Source: Lentinus brumalis (lineage: Eukaryota; Basidiomycota; Agaricomycetes; Polyporales; Polyporaceae). Taken from it: DNA of 64,000 nt. The stretch covers positions 548,865-612,864 of the forward strand of contig MARA01000025.1 of assembly GCA_001792895.1 (NCBI GenBank). The letters run 5' to 3'. The translations under genes and the position numbers were made by a program. Below, piece by piece: positions 1 to 9,900 of this stretch. The notes beneath the pieces were generated by a model. The model made no database searches, was not told the origin of the DNA, and saw only the letters and a program-made list of their open reading frames with translations. The first letter of the stretch is position 1, and every line of letters begins with the position of its first letter.

Positions 1-441
1 TCACCTCTATCACAGGAAAAGCCTAAGCACGACGATCCATCCGTCATGTATCTCAAGGTCCCCGCCTCTCAATACTCCCTCCGACTCTGGGCTGTATACG
101 AACCAGAAATCAATGTTGTGCTGCTCGACTATTTCGACGACCGTCGACTAGTACCGGTCAACCAGCCTAAAGGGTTCTCGTTGTGGCCTCACCCTAACAA
201 CGGTGACGGGGTTTACATCGAGGCGGAAGGCCCGTTGAGGTCCGCTCAGTCTGTACTTGGCGATTACTTCGACGACGTGCGAGAAACGGTTGTGCCCGAA
301 GGGAAGGATTGGTACAATGTAGTGGAAGCGTCGTATATGACGCTGAAGCGCGATGGTCTCCCCGACTACGACTTCCAGGTTCCCGTCTTCCCCCGCTCAC
401 AGTTCGTGCGGTTCAGCCGCAACCCCTACGCATCTGTGTAA
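1..441 (+). CDS. 3' end of an unrecognised gene (partial)
   Basis: The frame ending at the TAA at 439-441 is open back to the first base of the window, so at least 146 codons of C-terminus are present and the 5' part lies outside. A possible splice acceptor (ctatcacag) ends near base 15, so the last exon may begin there; the first ATG in frame is at 46. The protein is soluble-looking, rich in Asp, Tyr and Pro, has no membrane segment and ends RNPYASV. Codon use matches the neighbouring host genes. I do not recognise the family and assign no function. Confidence 0.6.
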   Translation, partial: SPLSQEKPKHDDPSVMYLKVPASQYSLRLWAVYEPEINVVLLDYFDDRRLVPVNQPKGFSLWPHPNNGDGVYIEAEGPLRSAQSVLGDYFDDVRETVVPEGKDWYNVVEASYMTLKRDGLPDYDFQVPVFPRSQFVRFSRNPYASV

Positions 442-1135
442 TGGTAGACCGTACCCGACAGCAGCAGACATCGTACCCAGCCACGTATCAATCGCTCCTG
501 TGTGTAGTTGTACATCCAGTGACATGTATTTGGATGGCTTCGTCTTCGATCGCCTATGACACTTGGAGGCCTACAGCGCGCGGGCAGATCGCCATAGGTC
601 CTGTGCAAAACCGAGTAATCGCAATGAGAGCATACTGGCTGGCAATACTGTCACCGGCAGCATGCGCTGCGCGGTGAATGCCAATCCTATGTGTAGATCA
701 ACGCCTTCGAGCGCATGATGTTCGGTATATGAGCGGCGCACTGTCCTCGTCGACATCAGGCCTCACGGGGAGGCCCCAGCAGCTCGCCTGTCCTTCGACT
801 TGTACTTAGCTTCCGATACGAACATGTACAACAGCTGGGAGTGGGACAGCTTGAATCTATGGCATGCGAAGACGGTGAAAATCGTGCTCAACCCGGCGCT
901 GGCGTTAGGACGCTTCCTTTGCCACATACACACTCAACGACTGCGTAATGCACCGAAAGTCAATTTCGTAATGGAGCCTGAGAGAATGCCCGGAGGGACC
1001 GCGTGCATCCTCCAGCGGAACATCAGTACAGTTGTACACAAGCGATGTTGAGTCCTCCATCATATCTCCTCCTCCCTCCTCCTCCCAGTGGTCTTCTCAG
1101 AGAGCCATCTTCGGCTCTTCGGGAGGATGCTCCCA
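442..1135. other. intergenic, no gene seen
   Basis: Only short unconnected open frames occur here. None continues across plausible splice sites or shows a recognisable domain. The interval holds the 3' flanks of the converging neighbours. Confidence 0.5.
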
Positions 1136-1681
1136 CTAAGCTGCACCACAGAAATCCGTGCAGCTGAAGGACGAGATGCGGTCGTTAAGCTCGGGATTGC
1201 TGGAGGCATCAAGCGCCCCGAAGACATTCGTGATCTCGCTTTGGCAGATTGGATCGCTAGGAGGTCAACCCTAGTCAGCATCATTCTAGCGAATGCATAC
1301 CTGCCCATCCTCGGACACGGCATGGGGCACTCACTCGTAGACTGCAGTAAGAGAGTCAGCGACAGCGTGATAGAAGAGCAACAGGCTCGGACGCACCAAT
1401 GCAACTCGTGCAGTCGGCCGGCCTGAAGCTCGAGATCTGGCCGGCGAAGTCGGGGCCGAGGGTGATGCACGTGTTGAGCTCGAACAACTCGGAGTCGTCG
1501 TTGCAGTTCTGGAAATCGACGTCTACGCAGAACTTGACATTGCGTTCGAGCTGCAAGACGCGGTCTGCGTGAGTGGGCAGTACATGGATGGCGGCGGTAA
1601 GTGAACCCGTACCCGTTTAAATACCGCAGCTGAGCTGCTCGCGACAAGGGATGCCACCAGGGCGAAGACGGCGAAGCGCAT
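1136..1681 (-). CDS. small secreted beta/gamma-crystallin-like protein 1
   Basis: Four exons (1681-1613, 1550-1397, 1341-1335, 1256-1136) join into 116 aa. The 23-residue first exon is a clear signal peptide (MRFAVFALVASLVASSSA). The mature part has two half-repeats of a crystallin-like Greek-key pattern: FCVDVDFQ ... CITLGPDF ... ISSF, then YDDPICQ ... LNDRISSF. It has several cysteines, as expected for a disulphide-rich secreted protein. Exon 3 is only 7 nt; the same 7-nt exon and the same 69- and 154-nt exons 1 and 2 recur in the paralogue at 2598-3170, which supports the model. Secreted crystallin-like proteins are common in agaricomycetes; their role is unclear (fruit body or stress proteins, effectors). 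The function is inference; fold similarity is from motif recognition only. Confidence 0.8.
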
Positions 1682-2337
1682 GGCCGAAGAGTCGAGACAA
1701 TGGGAGAAGAGGTAGCGGAGGCAAACGACGGGGAAGACCAGCGAGCGCAGCTCGAGACGAAGACTTCGGATGGGCTTGGACGCAGCGGCGGCAACAGCGT
1801 TCTTATATCAACGCGAAGCCCCGCGTCCGTACCCGCACCTGTAACTCGGAGTTGGGATACTATCAAGATGCGCCGAGATACATTCGCGGAGAGCGCACCT
1901 GAATGAAGACCTGAGATGAGGACTACATGCTCACAGCACACGAGACTTCTCCCTCCGCAGATGCAGTTCCCACTGGCAGAGGTCTGTGGGCGTCACGACG
2001 ATGGAACTTCAGTCGTTCAACTGGTGATTTCCCGTTACAACCGATCGCGCTGACCTGCGCCCGTGGAGATGTGCCATAGTAAGTTCATGTTGATGCTGAG
2101 AAAAGGGCGTTGGCACTGCGACGATTGTCAGCATGTCTAAGTACTTACTTATCATCATGGCCGGGTCCTCAGTGGCAAGTCAGGATGAAGTAACGCGGCT
2201 GAGTGTACTGAATACTTACTACTTAGTCTGATGACTTGAATCAGTCGGGGTTCGACGCTCCCTATCGAGGATGCTCTGTTCTGGGAGTCAACGAAGTGCG
2301 ATGCCGGCCGCGGTCTAGCTCTATTTGGTGGTGTTAT
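1682..2337. other. intergenic between the two crystallin-like genes
   Basis: Promoter of the gene ending at 1681 plus about 500 bp with no supported gene. Confidence 0.5.
1803..1808 (-). promoter_or_regulatory. TATA-like box of crystallin-like gene 1
   Basis: ATATAA on the minus strand, about 120 bp upstream of the ATG at 1681. The paralogue has a TATA motif in the same relative place, followed in both cases by AGAACGC. Confidence 0.5.
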
Positions 2338-2543
2338 GCAAGAGCTTTCGATCTTAACACGAACAAATAACGCCGACTCTGCTTCCATTGCCAGAAGGGG
2401 ACATTACACCCGTTCTCTGCTTCCTGACAGGCTCAATAATTACGGGCTGCTTTCCAGCGATACAGGTACGCCAGCGATGTACTGAGTTACAGAGACCACT
2501 GCCAGCATCATCAGCTTCTGCCTCGACTAAATAGGACCTCAGG
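2338..2543. repeat. local repeat A, copy 1
   Basis: About 200 bp (from gcaagagctttcgatctt to ggacctcagg) recurs almost unchanged at 6908-7134, and its first 60 bp again at 3838-3900. It marks the left edge of the duplicated crystallin/DUF6533 unit. It contains no credible coding frame. Confidence 0.75.
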
Positions 2544-2597
2544 CCGCACGGAACGCTGCTTTTTTACACCTGGACCTGGTGGACCATCATGGTACAA

Positions 2598-3170
2598 CTA
2601 TTGCACGGCGTCCGCGCACTCGAAAGACGAGGCCCGATCGTTCGCAGTCGCAGGGTCTAGACGGCCATTTTGAGAGTCGCTGTCAATGACGCTACTGAAG
2701 ATCACCGCTATAGGCTGCTGACAGTGCGCATCGCTAGGGAGTCCATCATCAGTATCGTACATCATACCGAGCATACCCAGCGCATTCACGGCCGTAAACG
2801 ACACTTACTCGAAGACTGCATGGCGAAGGGTAGGAGTCAGTAAGGGCCTCGCAATGACTGACGTTTGAAGAGCGACGTACGAGCGCAAAATGTGAAGGCG
2901 CTGCCCGGTTCGAAGCTTGAAATCTTGTTGTCGAAGTCGGCATCGACAGCAATGCACTTTTCTAACTCGACAGTTTGATCCTTGCAGTTGCCTTGGAAGT
3001 CAAAATCGACGCAAAAGTGTACCGAGTCTGATTCCTGGGAGAGGCACAAAGCGTGAGCGAAGGACAGCCAGGTGGCGAACACTTCGAATATGGACACATA
3101 CGCGTTTGATCACCGCAGCTGAACTGCTCGCGACGAAGCCCGCCACCAGGGTGAAAATTGCCGAGCGCAT
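2598..3170 (-). CDS. small secreted beta/gamma-crystallin-like protein 2
   Basis: Paralogue of the gene at 1136-1681 with the same four-exon layout: 3170-3102 (69 nt), 3034-2881 (154 nt), 2816-2810 (7 nt) and 2733-2598, giving 121 aa. The first exon is a signal peptide ending SSSAAVIKR. The mature chain has FCVDFDFQGNC ... CIAVDADFDNKISSF and a second, more diverged half-motif (LFDDAHCQ ... NDRASSFEC). Introns are 64-76 nt with GT-AG ends. Probably an extracellular disulphide-bonded protein; the biological role is unknown. The frame is intact throughout. A third, broken copy lies at 7138-7373. Confidence 0.8.
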
Positions 3171-4323
3171 GGTCGAAGAGTAGAGACAGCGGGGGACAGG
3201 AAGGAGCGAGGGAACCAGCGAGCACAGCTCGAGTCAGAGAGAAATATGGATGTTCTTGAACGGAGGGGCAGTCATGGCGTTCTTATACCAGATGGAAGCT
3301 CGGCGTCACCAGGTGGCCGCGCCCGTACTTGCGAGCGGCCGCGATGGTATCAGGTGCGTACTGTTGCAAGGCAGTGGCAAAGATGCATCTGAATGAAGAC
3401 TTGACATAGAAGCAACATAATAGCCACGGCCTATGACGATTATCAGAGCGCCGACGAGCAGAACTCTGTGGGCGACTCAATCAGCAACCTTGGCAGGAAG
3501 TAATCAGTGCGCCGTATCGCGCTGGCATGCGCCGGTAAAGATTGTCGCCAACTCGCCTTGGTTTCCTCCAGTGCGGGTAGTTAGATGTGAGTTTCTGGAA
3601 TGAGAGAATGAGGTGCATGGCAGGTCAATTTGCGCGACAGCGGCGGCGTCGTGTTGCTTGCACATTCATTTGAACGTGAGCCTTGTAGACTGTGAAGGTT
3701 CTCCGTTCAGGATACTTACATGGCGTTGATGTCAATGCCGACAGCTTGGAGAATGATCTCAGTAAGTTACTTACATGTTCAACGAAGTCGACGACGGCTG
3801 GGCTTGGCTGGTCAGCCTGGAAGTATTTGGCTTTGTTATGCAACGGCTTCCGATCCTAACACGGACAAATACCGCCGCCACTACCACGTTCTGCGGGACA
3901 CCAGTGACAGCTCATCGTCACTGGTCTGAAGAGGGTCGACGCAGCTGAGATGAACTACCGGGAGCGCCACGCACAATTCGTGCTTCGAACAAGACTATCA
4001 AGTAATATCAGCGCTAGCGTCGCTCGCCCGGTGAAACAACGACTAACCCGCCGGCGGTCGTCTGGGCCTGATGTGACATTTTCCCTATCAACCTTCTCCG
4101 ATATTGCGTCGCATTTCGCATCAAGACTTGCGCGTTTAAACTGCGACCTCGGGCGCGGTGGGAACTGGATGGTCAGAACATAAGCATTCCGATAACGGCA
4201 TGTATAGGTTTTTAGTCTGCGATTATTCCTGTATGGCGCCTGCGCTACTAACATTTGCAACAAAGTAGTGTCCCTCGGAAGCCGTGCGGCAGCCTTAGCT
4301 TGTACCTTATCGGACGACAGACG
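3171..4323. other. intergenic with a short repeat A fragment
   Basis: Shared upstream region of the crystallin-like gene 2 (minus) and DUF6533 gene 1 (plus). A 60 bp fragment of repeat A lies at 3838-3900. About 900 bp of this interval (roughly 3160-4100) has no counterpart in the second unit. No gene seen. Confidence 0.5.
3283..3289 (-). promoter_or_regulatory. TATA-like box of crystallin-like gene 2
   Basis: GGTATAA on the minus strand, about 115 bp before the ATG at 3170, followed by GAACGCC as in the paralogue. Confidence 0.5.
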
Positions 4324-4330
4324 TATAAAA
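4324..4330 (+). promoter_or_regulatory. TATA box of DUF6533 gene 1
   Basis: TATAAAA, about 65 bp before the ATG at 4393. The second copy has TATAAA at 7601-7606, about 40 bp before its ATG, inside upstream sequence that is otherwise well conserved between the copies. Confidence 0.6.
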
Positions 4331-4392
4331 GGTGGTAACTTGAAGGATCTCCGGCCGCTCAGCGTCTGCTGGAAGGCCCTCATTCTACGATC

Positions 4393-6183
4393 ATGTCTTC
4401 CTCCCTAACCGATCCCGCCGAGGTAGCCGCAATCATCGCTGTATACGACACGCTGCAAGTGATCTCGAACGAATTGAAGGGCTCAACTACTTACCTCTCA
4501 CTGCAGATATCTATCCAACCGGTTCGGACTTGCAGCGTTCTGTGAGTTGACATCCCAAACGAGTTTGCAGTCCAGTATGTAGGCTTACACCGCTTTCTCA
4601 CAGCATTTCTCGTGTTCGAATATGTGATCACATTCGACCAAGAAGTGCACATGTTCTGGCAAAGACGATGGACCGGAGCCTCCATACTGTTCTTTCTGAC
4701 TAGATACATACCGATCCTTGCTTACGCCGTTCAGTTGATGGAGTTCATCTCCATGTCAGATGAGGTACGTCGACCTCTGCGACGAAGATAGACCTGCTGT
4801 CACTCACTTGTGTGCTAGAGGTACCTCTACTCCCACCCGACATCGGCAACTTGCCTTCATCGGACTGACGAGATGTTTGACAGTTGCAATCTGCTCGTGA
4901 AGGCCGGCAACGGTCTTGTGTTCATTCAATACCTCACATGGGCAAGTGGGTGTCTGACGTCTGTCTGTATGCGCTCCGCGGCTCACCGCTCGTCCTCAGC
5001 GTTTTCTGGTATGCGGGCCCTCGCGCTGAGCAGAAACTGGTATATAGCCGTGCCGATTTTCGGGCTATCGGTCGTTGCCTTCGGCGTCAACATGGTGAGC
5101 TCAAGGGTTTGGGCCTGAACTCAAAACCACACAATTGATGACACTCCCTGCTAGGCTCAGTTTGGCCTTGGGCTGTTCGGTACGAACGACCCGATCTTTG
5201 GATGCATGCCCGAAATACCTATCACTGCGGAGGAGGCAAAGAAGTAAGTCTCGTTCTGCACTAGAATGCTTAGTGTACTAAGTTCACAGTTCCGTCATGC
5301 TCAAACACTTGCCACAGATGTACGCCTCTGATTGCCACCGGCTTGACGGGCTAATATTGACAGATGGCCGCTCAGTGACGATCATTGTCCGCACATGTCT
5401 GATCACCGCGGACATCTGCCTCATCATCATCACCTGGGTGGGGATCCCGAAGTTTGCAGGCATCCGCGAGACGATGCGTGTGTCGTCGCTGTCAAGCATC
5501 CTCATGCGAGATGGTGAGCGCCGGGCCCGATGCCGCCGTATGGCGATCCCTGGAACTCACCCAGTGCTCTTCCAGGTCTGATCTACTTCGCGCAAGTATC
5601 TCACGTACTTGCCGCTTCTAACTGCGAAGCTAAGCATCTGCTTCGGATCGTAGTGTGCTGTTCGTGCTCAACTCGTTGCACCTTGCACTTACCATGATCT
5701 CGGTGCGTCCCGCAGGATATGACGATACTGCTATCGCTGGCCTGACGTACAGAGTCCTAGTTCGTACGGGCATACTCGCCGACAAGCTATATCACCATCT
5801 TCACCGAGCCGTGCGTCTCGCCAGTCGCTCGGAGACTCCTCTGAACTTACCTCTTGCGTCCCCTCAGAATCACCGCAGTCTTGATCTCCCGCTTCCTACT
5901 CGACCTCCAGGCCGCGAATCGCAAGACAGTCATCATGGACTCCGAGGACCCACTGTATATCAGTACCGTGTCCTTCGCGGACACGCTCAGCTTTGCGAGG
6001 GTGGTCGGATCCCTGGGCGAGTCTATGGTTGCTGGGGAAGCGGGCCGGACTTCGGACGACTATACAACTGGCGAGTCGGACGACTCGGAGCCTACGCGCG
6101 TCGAGGACGAGGAGGGTACAGAAAGCCCTATCGTGTTCAAGGAAGGCGAGCCCGCGCCGGCTATAGAGCTCGAGTTTCGCTGA
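4393..6183 (+). CDS. DUF6533 multi-pass membrane protein 1
   Basis: Thirteen exons join into 362 aa. The N-terminus (MSSSLTDPAEVAAIIAVYDT) and the block FEYVITFDQEVHMFW are the DUF6533 signature. Further family blocks follow: WATFSGMRALALSRNWYIAV, a conserved GC after GTNDPIF, VRTCLITADICLIIITW, RDGLIYFAVLFVLNSLHL, and FTEPITAVLISRFLLDLQAA, followed by an acidic tail. Several hydrophobic helices imply an integral membrane protein, receptor-like in layout; no ligand is known for the family. Splicing is odd. The introns at 4455 and 5592 have GC donors (GCAAGT), where the paralogue has GT. Two places need a 2-nt exon (4819-4820 AG and 5318-5319 AT) to keep frame. Exon ends: 4454, 4541, 4764, 4945, 5094, 5243, 5513, 5591, 5702, 5810. 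Confidence 0.8.
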
Positions 6184-6907
6184 CGCCCAGAGCCCTGATG
6201 CGTCCAGGTCTGCTTGTATGATGATATGAGTACTGGACTCCTCTCGAGACAGTATCCATGAGTAACGTTGCGAAAGATTGATAGAGTAAGCTGTAGTGTA
6301 TACTACAATACACACAAGGACACGAGAATGAGCAGTACCTCTAGGCAAGCGCAACAAAGCCGACCGCGCTGCCATCGACGAGGAAGACAGTGTACGTGTT
6401 TTTCCATGGTGATGTGTATGCCTACCGTGAGGCGGGACATACAAAGAGCAAGAACGGGGCACTCACGTGTCGCCAAGTAGCCAGATCATTGCTGGAGCGG
6501 GCTCCAAGTGGCGGCGGTACGAGACTGACCACACAGCGCCCAGATAGATAGAAGAGGCTATATATGTAGAAATGGGGGTCACAAATGAGGTGAGAGGTAG
6601 AGGAAATGTCGCGTGAGATGCGTTCGGAATGATTCATGACCTGGCGCATGGAGCGTGCCGATGCGCACTGCCATGACACCCCTCAGTCTCAGCACATCCA
6701 TGGAGCTTTCGGAGGTGTCTTGCAGGTTCTTTGGCACTACTCAAGAGGCGCATAAAGAGAAATCCCGAGCTGCGACGAATTTTTGAATTGTTTGGGTTTC
6801 CCGCGTCAGAGGAGGAGGAGGAGGAGGAGAGACACCGTATTCGACAGAGCTGCCGCGTGTGAGCAGAAGTGTAAGTAACTCGCGTCGCGCGGCCACTTGT
6901 TTTGGAA
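6184..6907. other. intergenic between duplicated units
   Basis: Apart from the protease remnant this holds a 20 bp segment near 6510 (ggcggtacgagactgacca) that recurs at 9637-9655 beside the other protease remnant, and a GAG/GGA run near 6811. No gene seen. Confidence 0.45.
6341..6492 (-). pseudogene. remnant of aspartic protease last exons
   Basis: On the minus strand this reads WLLGDT, a gtgagt donor, an intron-like stretch, then the terminal exon pattern NTYTVFLVDGSAVGF ending in a stop at 6341. It matches the last two exons of the protease at 11714-13037, with an extra base after the ATG that shifts the frame. Everything upstream is missing. Confidence 0.6.
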
Positions 6908-7134
6908 ATAGCGCAAGAGCTTTGGATCTCAACACGAACAAACAACGCCGACTCTTGTCATCAGCGCTTCCGTTGCCAGAATAAGACATCACACCCGTTC
7001 TCTGCTTCCTGACAGGCTCAATAATCGCGGGCTGCTTTCCAGCGATACAGGTACGCCAGCGATGTACCCCGACTTCCAGAGACCACTGCCAGCATCATCA
7101 GCTTCTGCCTCGACTAAGTAGGACCTCAGGTTCT
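6908..7134. repeat. local repeat A, copy 2
   Basis: Near copy of 2338-2543 with a small insertion (tcatcagcgcttccg region). It directly abuts the broken crystallin copy, so the 3' part of that gene was lost by a deletion whose edge is at about 7134. Confidence 0.75.
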
Positions 7135-7137
7135 CTG

Positions 7138-7373
7138 ACTTCCGCAAGGACCGCCGACAGCGATACTCTTTTCAAACTCGACAATTTGATCCTTTCAGTT
7201 GCCTTGGAAGCCAAAATTGACGCAAGATTGTACAGAGTCTGAGTGTTGGGAGAGGCACACAGCGTGAGCGCAGGACGGCCCGGTGGCGAATACTGTGTGG
7301 TGTATGAACACATACGCATTTCACCGCCGTAGCTGAACTGCTCGCGGCGAAGCCTGCCACAGGGTTATAGTGC
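7138..7373 (-). pseudogene. crystallin-like gene remnant (third copy)
   Basis: Minus strand. Part of the signal-peptide exon (without its ATG), intron 1 and about half of exon 2 can be aligned to the gene at 2598-3170. The expected CVDFDFQGNC becomes CVNFGFQGN followed by an in-frame TGA, and exons 3 and 4 are absent. A clear pseudogene created within the second duplication unit. Confidence 0.75.
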
Positions 7374-7600
7374 GTCACCATTTGCATCAAGACTCCGTGT
7401 TGACGCTGCGCTTTGGGCGCGGTGAGAACTGGATTATGGTCAAAACCACATAGACATCCCGATAACGGCATTCATAGGATTCAAAGCTCACGCGGGTGTT
7501 CCTGTATCGCGCCTGAGCTAGTCACTCACATTTGGAACAAAGTAGTGTCCCTCTGAGGCCGTGCGGAAGCCTGTGATCATGGTTCATCGGACGACAGAGC

Positions 7601-7606
7601 TATAAA
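7601..7606 (+). promoter_or_regulatory. TATA box of DUF6533 gene 2
   Basis: TATAAA about 40 bp before the ATG at 7645; see the matching box at 4324-4330. Confidence 0.6.
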
Positions 7607-7644
7607 GGCGGTACCCGCTCAGCGAATGCCCTCATGCGATGACC

Positions 7645-9439
7645 ATGTCTTCCTCCCTCACCGACCCCGCTGAGATATCTGCAATCATCGCTGTATACGA
7701 CTCGCTGTAAGTGAATTTTGAGCGCATCGAAAGGCCAAAGCACTTACAAACTGCAGATTTCTTTCCAGCCGAGCCGGAATAGCGGCGTTCTGTGAGTTGA
7801 CATCCCCATGCTCCAGCGAGTTCTCAGTCCAGTATGTAGGCTTACGCCGCTTGCTCACAGCGTTTCTCGTGTTCGAATATGTCATTACATTCGACCAAGA
7901 AGTGCACATGTTCTGGCACAGACGATGGACCGGAGCCTCCATACTGTTCTTATTGACGAGATACATACCAATCCTTGCTTACGCCGTTCAGTTGATGGAG
8001 TTCATCTCCATGTCGAATGAGGTGCGTCAACATCTGTTGCGAACATCGACCTGCAGTTACTCATGTATATGCCAGAGGTACTTCTACTTCCACCCGTCAT
8101 CGGCCGCCCCCTTACCTTCCCCGGACTGACGAGACATCGGACAGTTGCAACCTACTTGTGAAGGTCGGCAACGGTCTTGTGTTCACTCAATACCTCACAT
8201 GGGCAAGTGGGTGTCTGAACGTCGGTCTGTATGCGCTCCGCGGCTCACCGTTCGTCCTCAGCGTTTTCGGGTATGCGAGCCCTCGCGCTGAGCAGAAACT
8301 GGTATACAGCCGTGCCGATTTTCGGACTATCAGTCGTTGCCTTCGGCGTCAACATGGTAAGTCAAACGGAAACTTTGGGCTTGAACGCAAAACCACCCAA
8401 CTGATGCGACTCCCTGCTAGGCTCATTTTGGCCTCGGGATGTTCGGTACGAACGACCAGATTTTAGGATGCGTGCCCAAAATACCTATCACCGCGGAGGA
8501 GGCGAAGAAGTAAGTTTCGCGCCGCGCTCGAGGGCTTGGTTCCGTCATGCTCATACGCTTGCCACAGATGTAGGCCTCCGAGACCCACCCCCTTGGTGGG
8601 CCAGTATTGACAGATGGCCACACAGTGACGATTCTTGTCCGCACATGCCTGATGACGTCAGACGTCTGCCTCACTATCATCACCTGGGTGGGGATACCGA
8701 GGTATGGAGGTCACCTCGAGGCGATGCGCGTGTCGTCGCTGTCAAACATCCTCATGCGTAATGGTGAGCCAGAAGCCATCGTATGGCGCTCCTTCGAACT
8801 CACGCAATGGCTCGACGCTCTGTCTCCAGGGTTGATATACTTCGCGTGAGTATCTCACGCATTTGCCCCTTGTACTAGTACTGCGAAGCTGAAGCTCGAC
8901 CGACGATAACAGTGTGCTGTTCGTGCTCAACTCCCTACACCTTGCATTCACCTTGATCTCGGTGCGTCCCGTGGTACATGACGATAACGCCATCACTTGT
9001 CTGACGTGCAGAGTCCTGTGTAGTTCGTACGGGCATACTCGCCGACAAGCTATCTGACCATCTTTACGGAGCCGTGCGTGTCTCCGGTCTCTTAACAACC
9101 GCGCCCAACTTACCTCTTGCGTTTCCCCTCAGAATCACCGCGGTCCTGGTCTCCCGCTTCCTGCTCGACCTCCAAGCCGCGAGTCGCAAGACAGTCAGGA
9201 TGGACCCCCAGGACCCGCTGTACATCAGTACAGTATCTTTGGCGGACACGCTGACCTTTGCGAGGGTGGTCGGATCCCTGGGCGAGTCTATCGTCGCTGG
9301 CGAAGCGGGCCGGAGTTCGGACGACTATATAATTAGCGAGGCCGATGACGAGGAGCCTAATCACGAGGACGAGGACGGCACGCAGAGCCCCATCGTTTTC
9401 AAGGATGGCGAGCCCGCGCCCGCCATAGAGCTCGAGTAA
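7645..9439 (+). CDS. DUF6533 multi-pass membrane protein 2
   Basis: Tandem paralogue of 4393-6183 with the same exon plan, 359 aa. The blocks FEYVITFDQEVHMFW, FSGMRALALSRNWYTAV, VRTCLMTSDVCLTIITW and EPITAVLVSRFLLDLQAA are kept; MRDG has become MRNG. All donors are GT here (gtaagt at 7707, gtgagt at 8846). The two 2-nt exons recur at 8076-8077 (AG) and 8568-8569 (AT). In this copy the unspliced alternatives contain stop codons (a TGA at about 8130 and a TAG at 8571), so the extra introns cannot simply be retained as coding sequence. The tail is acidic and ends APAIELE. Intact and probably expressed, judged by strong sites and a TATA box; function unknown. Confidence 0.8.
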
Positions 9440-9536
9440 TACTGACCGTCAGAGTACTGATACGTCCAGGATTGATTGCATGATGATATTGTGTATCATA
9501 CTCCCCTCCAGACAGAATCTATGGGTACTCATCTGC

Positions 9537-9593
9537 GTCGGACCTTCACGCCATCCACAGTGATTGTGTCAGTGTGCGGAGTGTCATCGGCTG
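9537..9593 (-). pseudogene. fragment of a second aspartic protease gene
   Basis: Minus strand translates to a short piece with TPHTDTITVDGVKV, matching the SPYTDT/VTVGGVGV region of the intact protease, without flanking exons. It lies just 3' of DUF6533 gene 2, as the other remnant lies 3' of gene 1, which fits duplication of a three-gene unit. Confidence 0.5.
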
Positions 9594-9900
9594 CGGACTC
9601 GTCTCCATGACGGCCGGGCAGGAGTCCGCCTTGAAGTGGCGGTACGAGACTGACCACAAGATCCGTCCGGGACAGCCGAGCGCGGGAAGACGACCTCGGC
9701 AGGATAAGTATATCAAAAATGTGGAATCCAGATAGATGTGTGGAGGGTCGAGGGAACGCACACCAAGTACTTGAGTGCACAAGAAACGACCGGAAAACAT
9801 GCAAAGCTAGTGGTACAATGGCAAATGGTAACGGGCGGCGTTGGGGATGGAGATGGGGCTCAATGAGAAGTGAGAAGTGAGAAGTGAGAATGAGTGGACG

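Noticed and set aside
4819..4883. Coding exon RYLYSHPTSATCLHR in DUF6533 gene 1
   Set aside because: Open in copy 1 but interrupted by a stop and length change in copy 2, and absent from the family; treated as intron with a 2-nt exon before it.
5290..5363. Reading through from an acceptor at 5289 as coding sequence in DUF6533 gene 1
   Set aside because: It fits phase in copy 1, but copy 2 has a TAG at the matching place and no equivalent acceptor.
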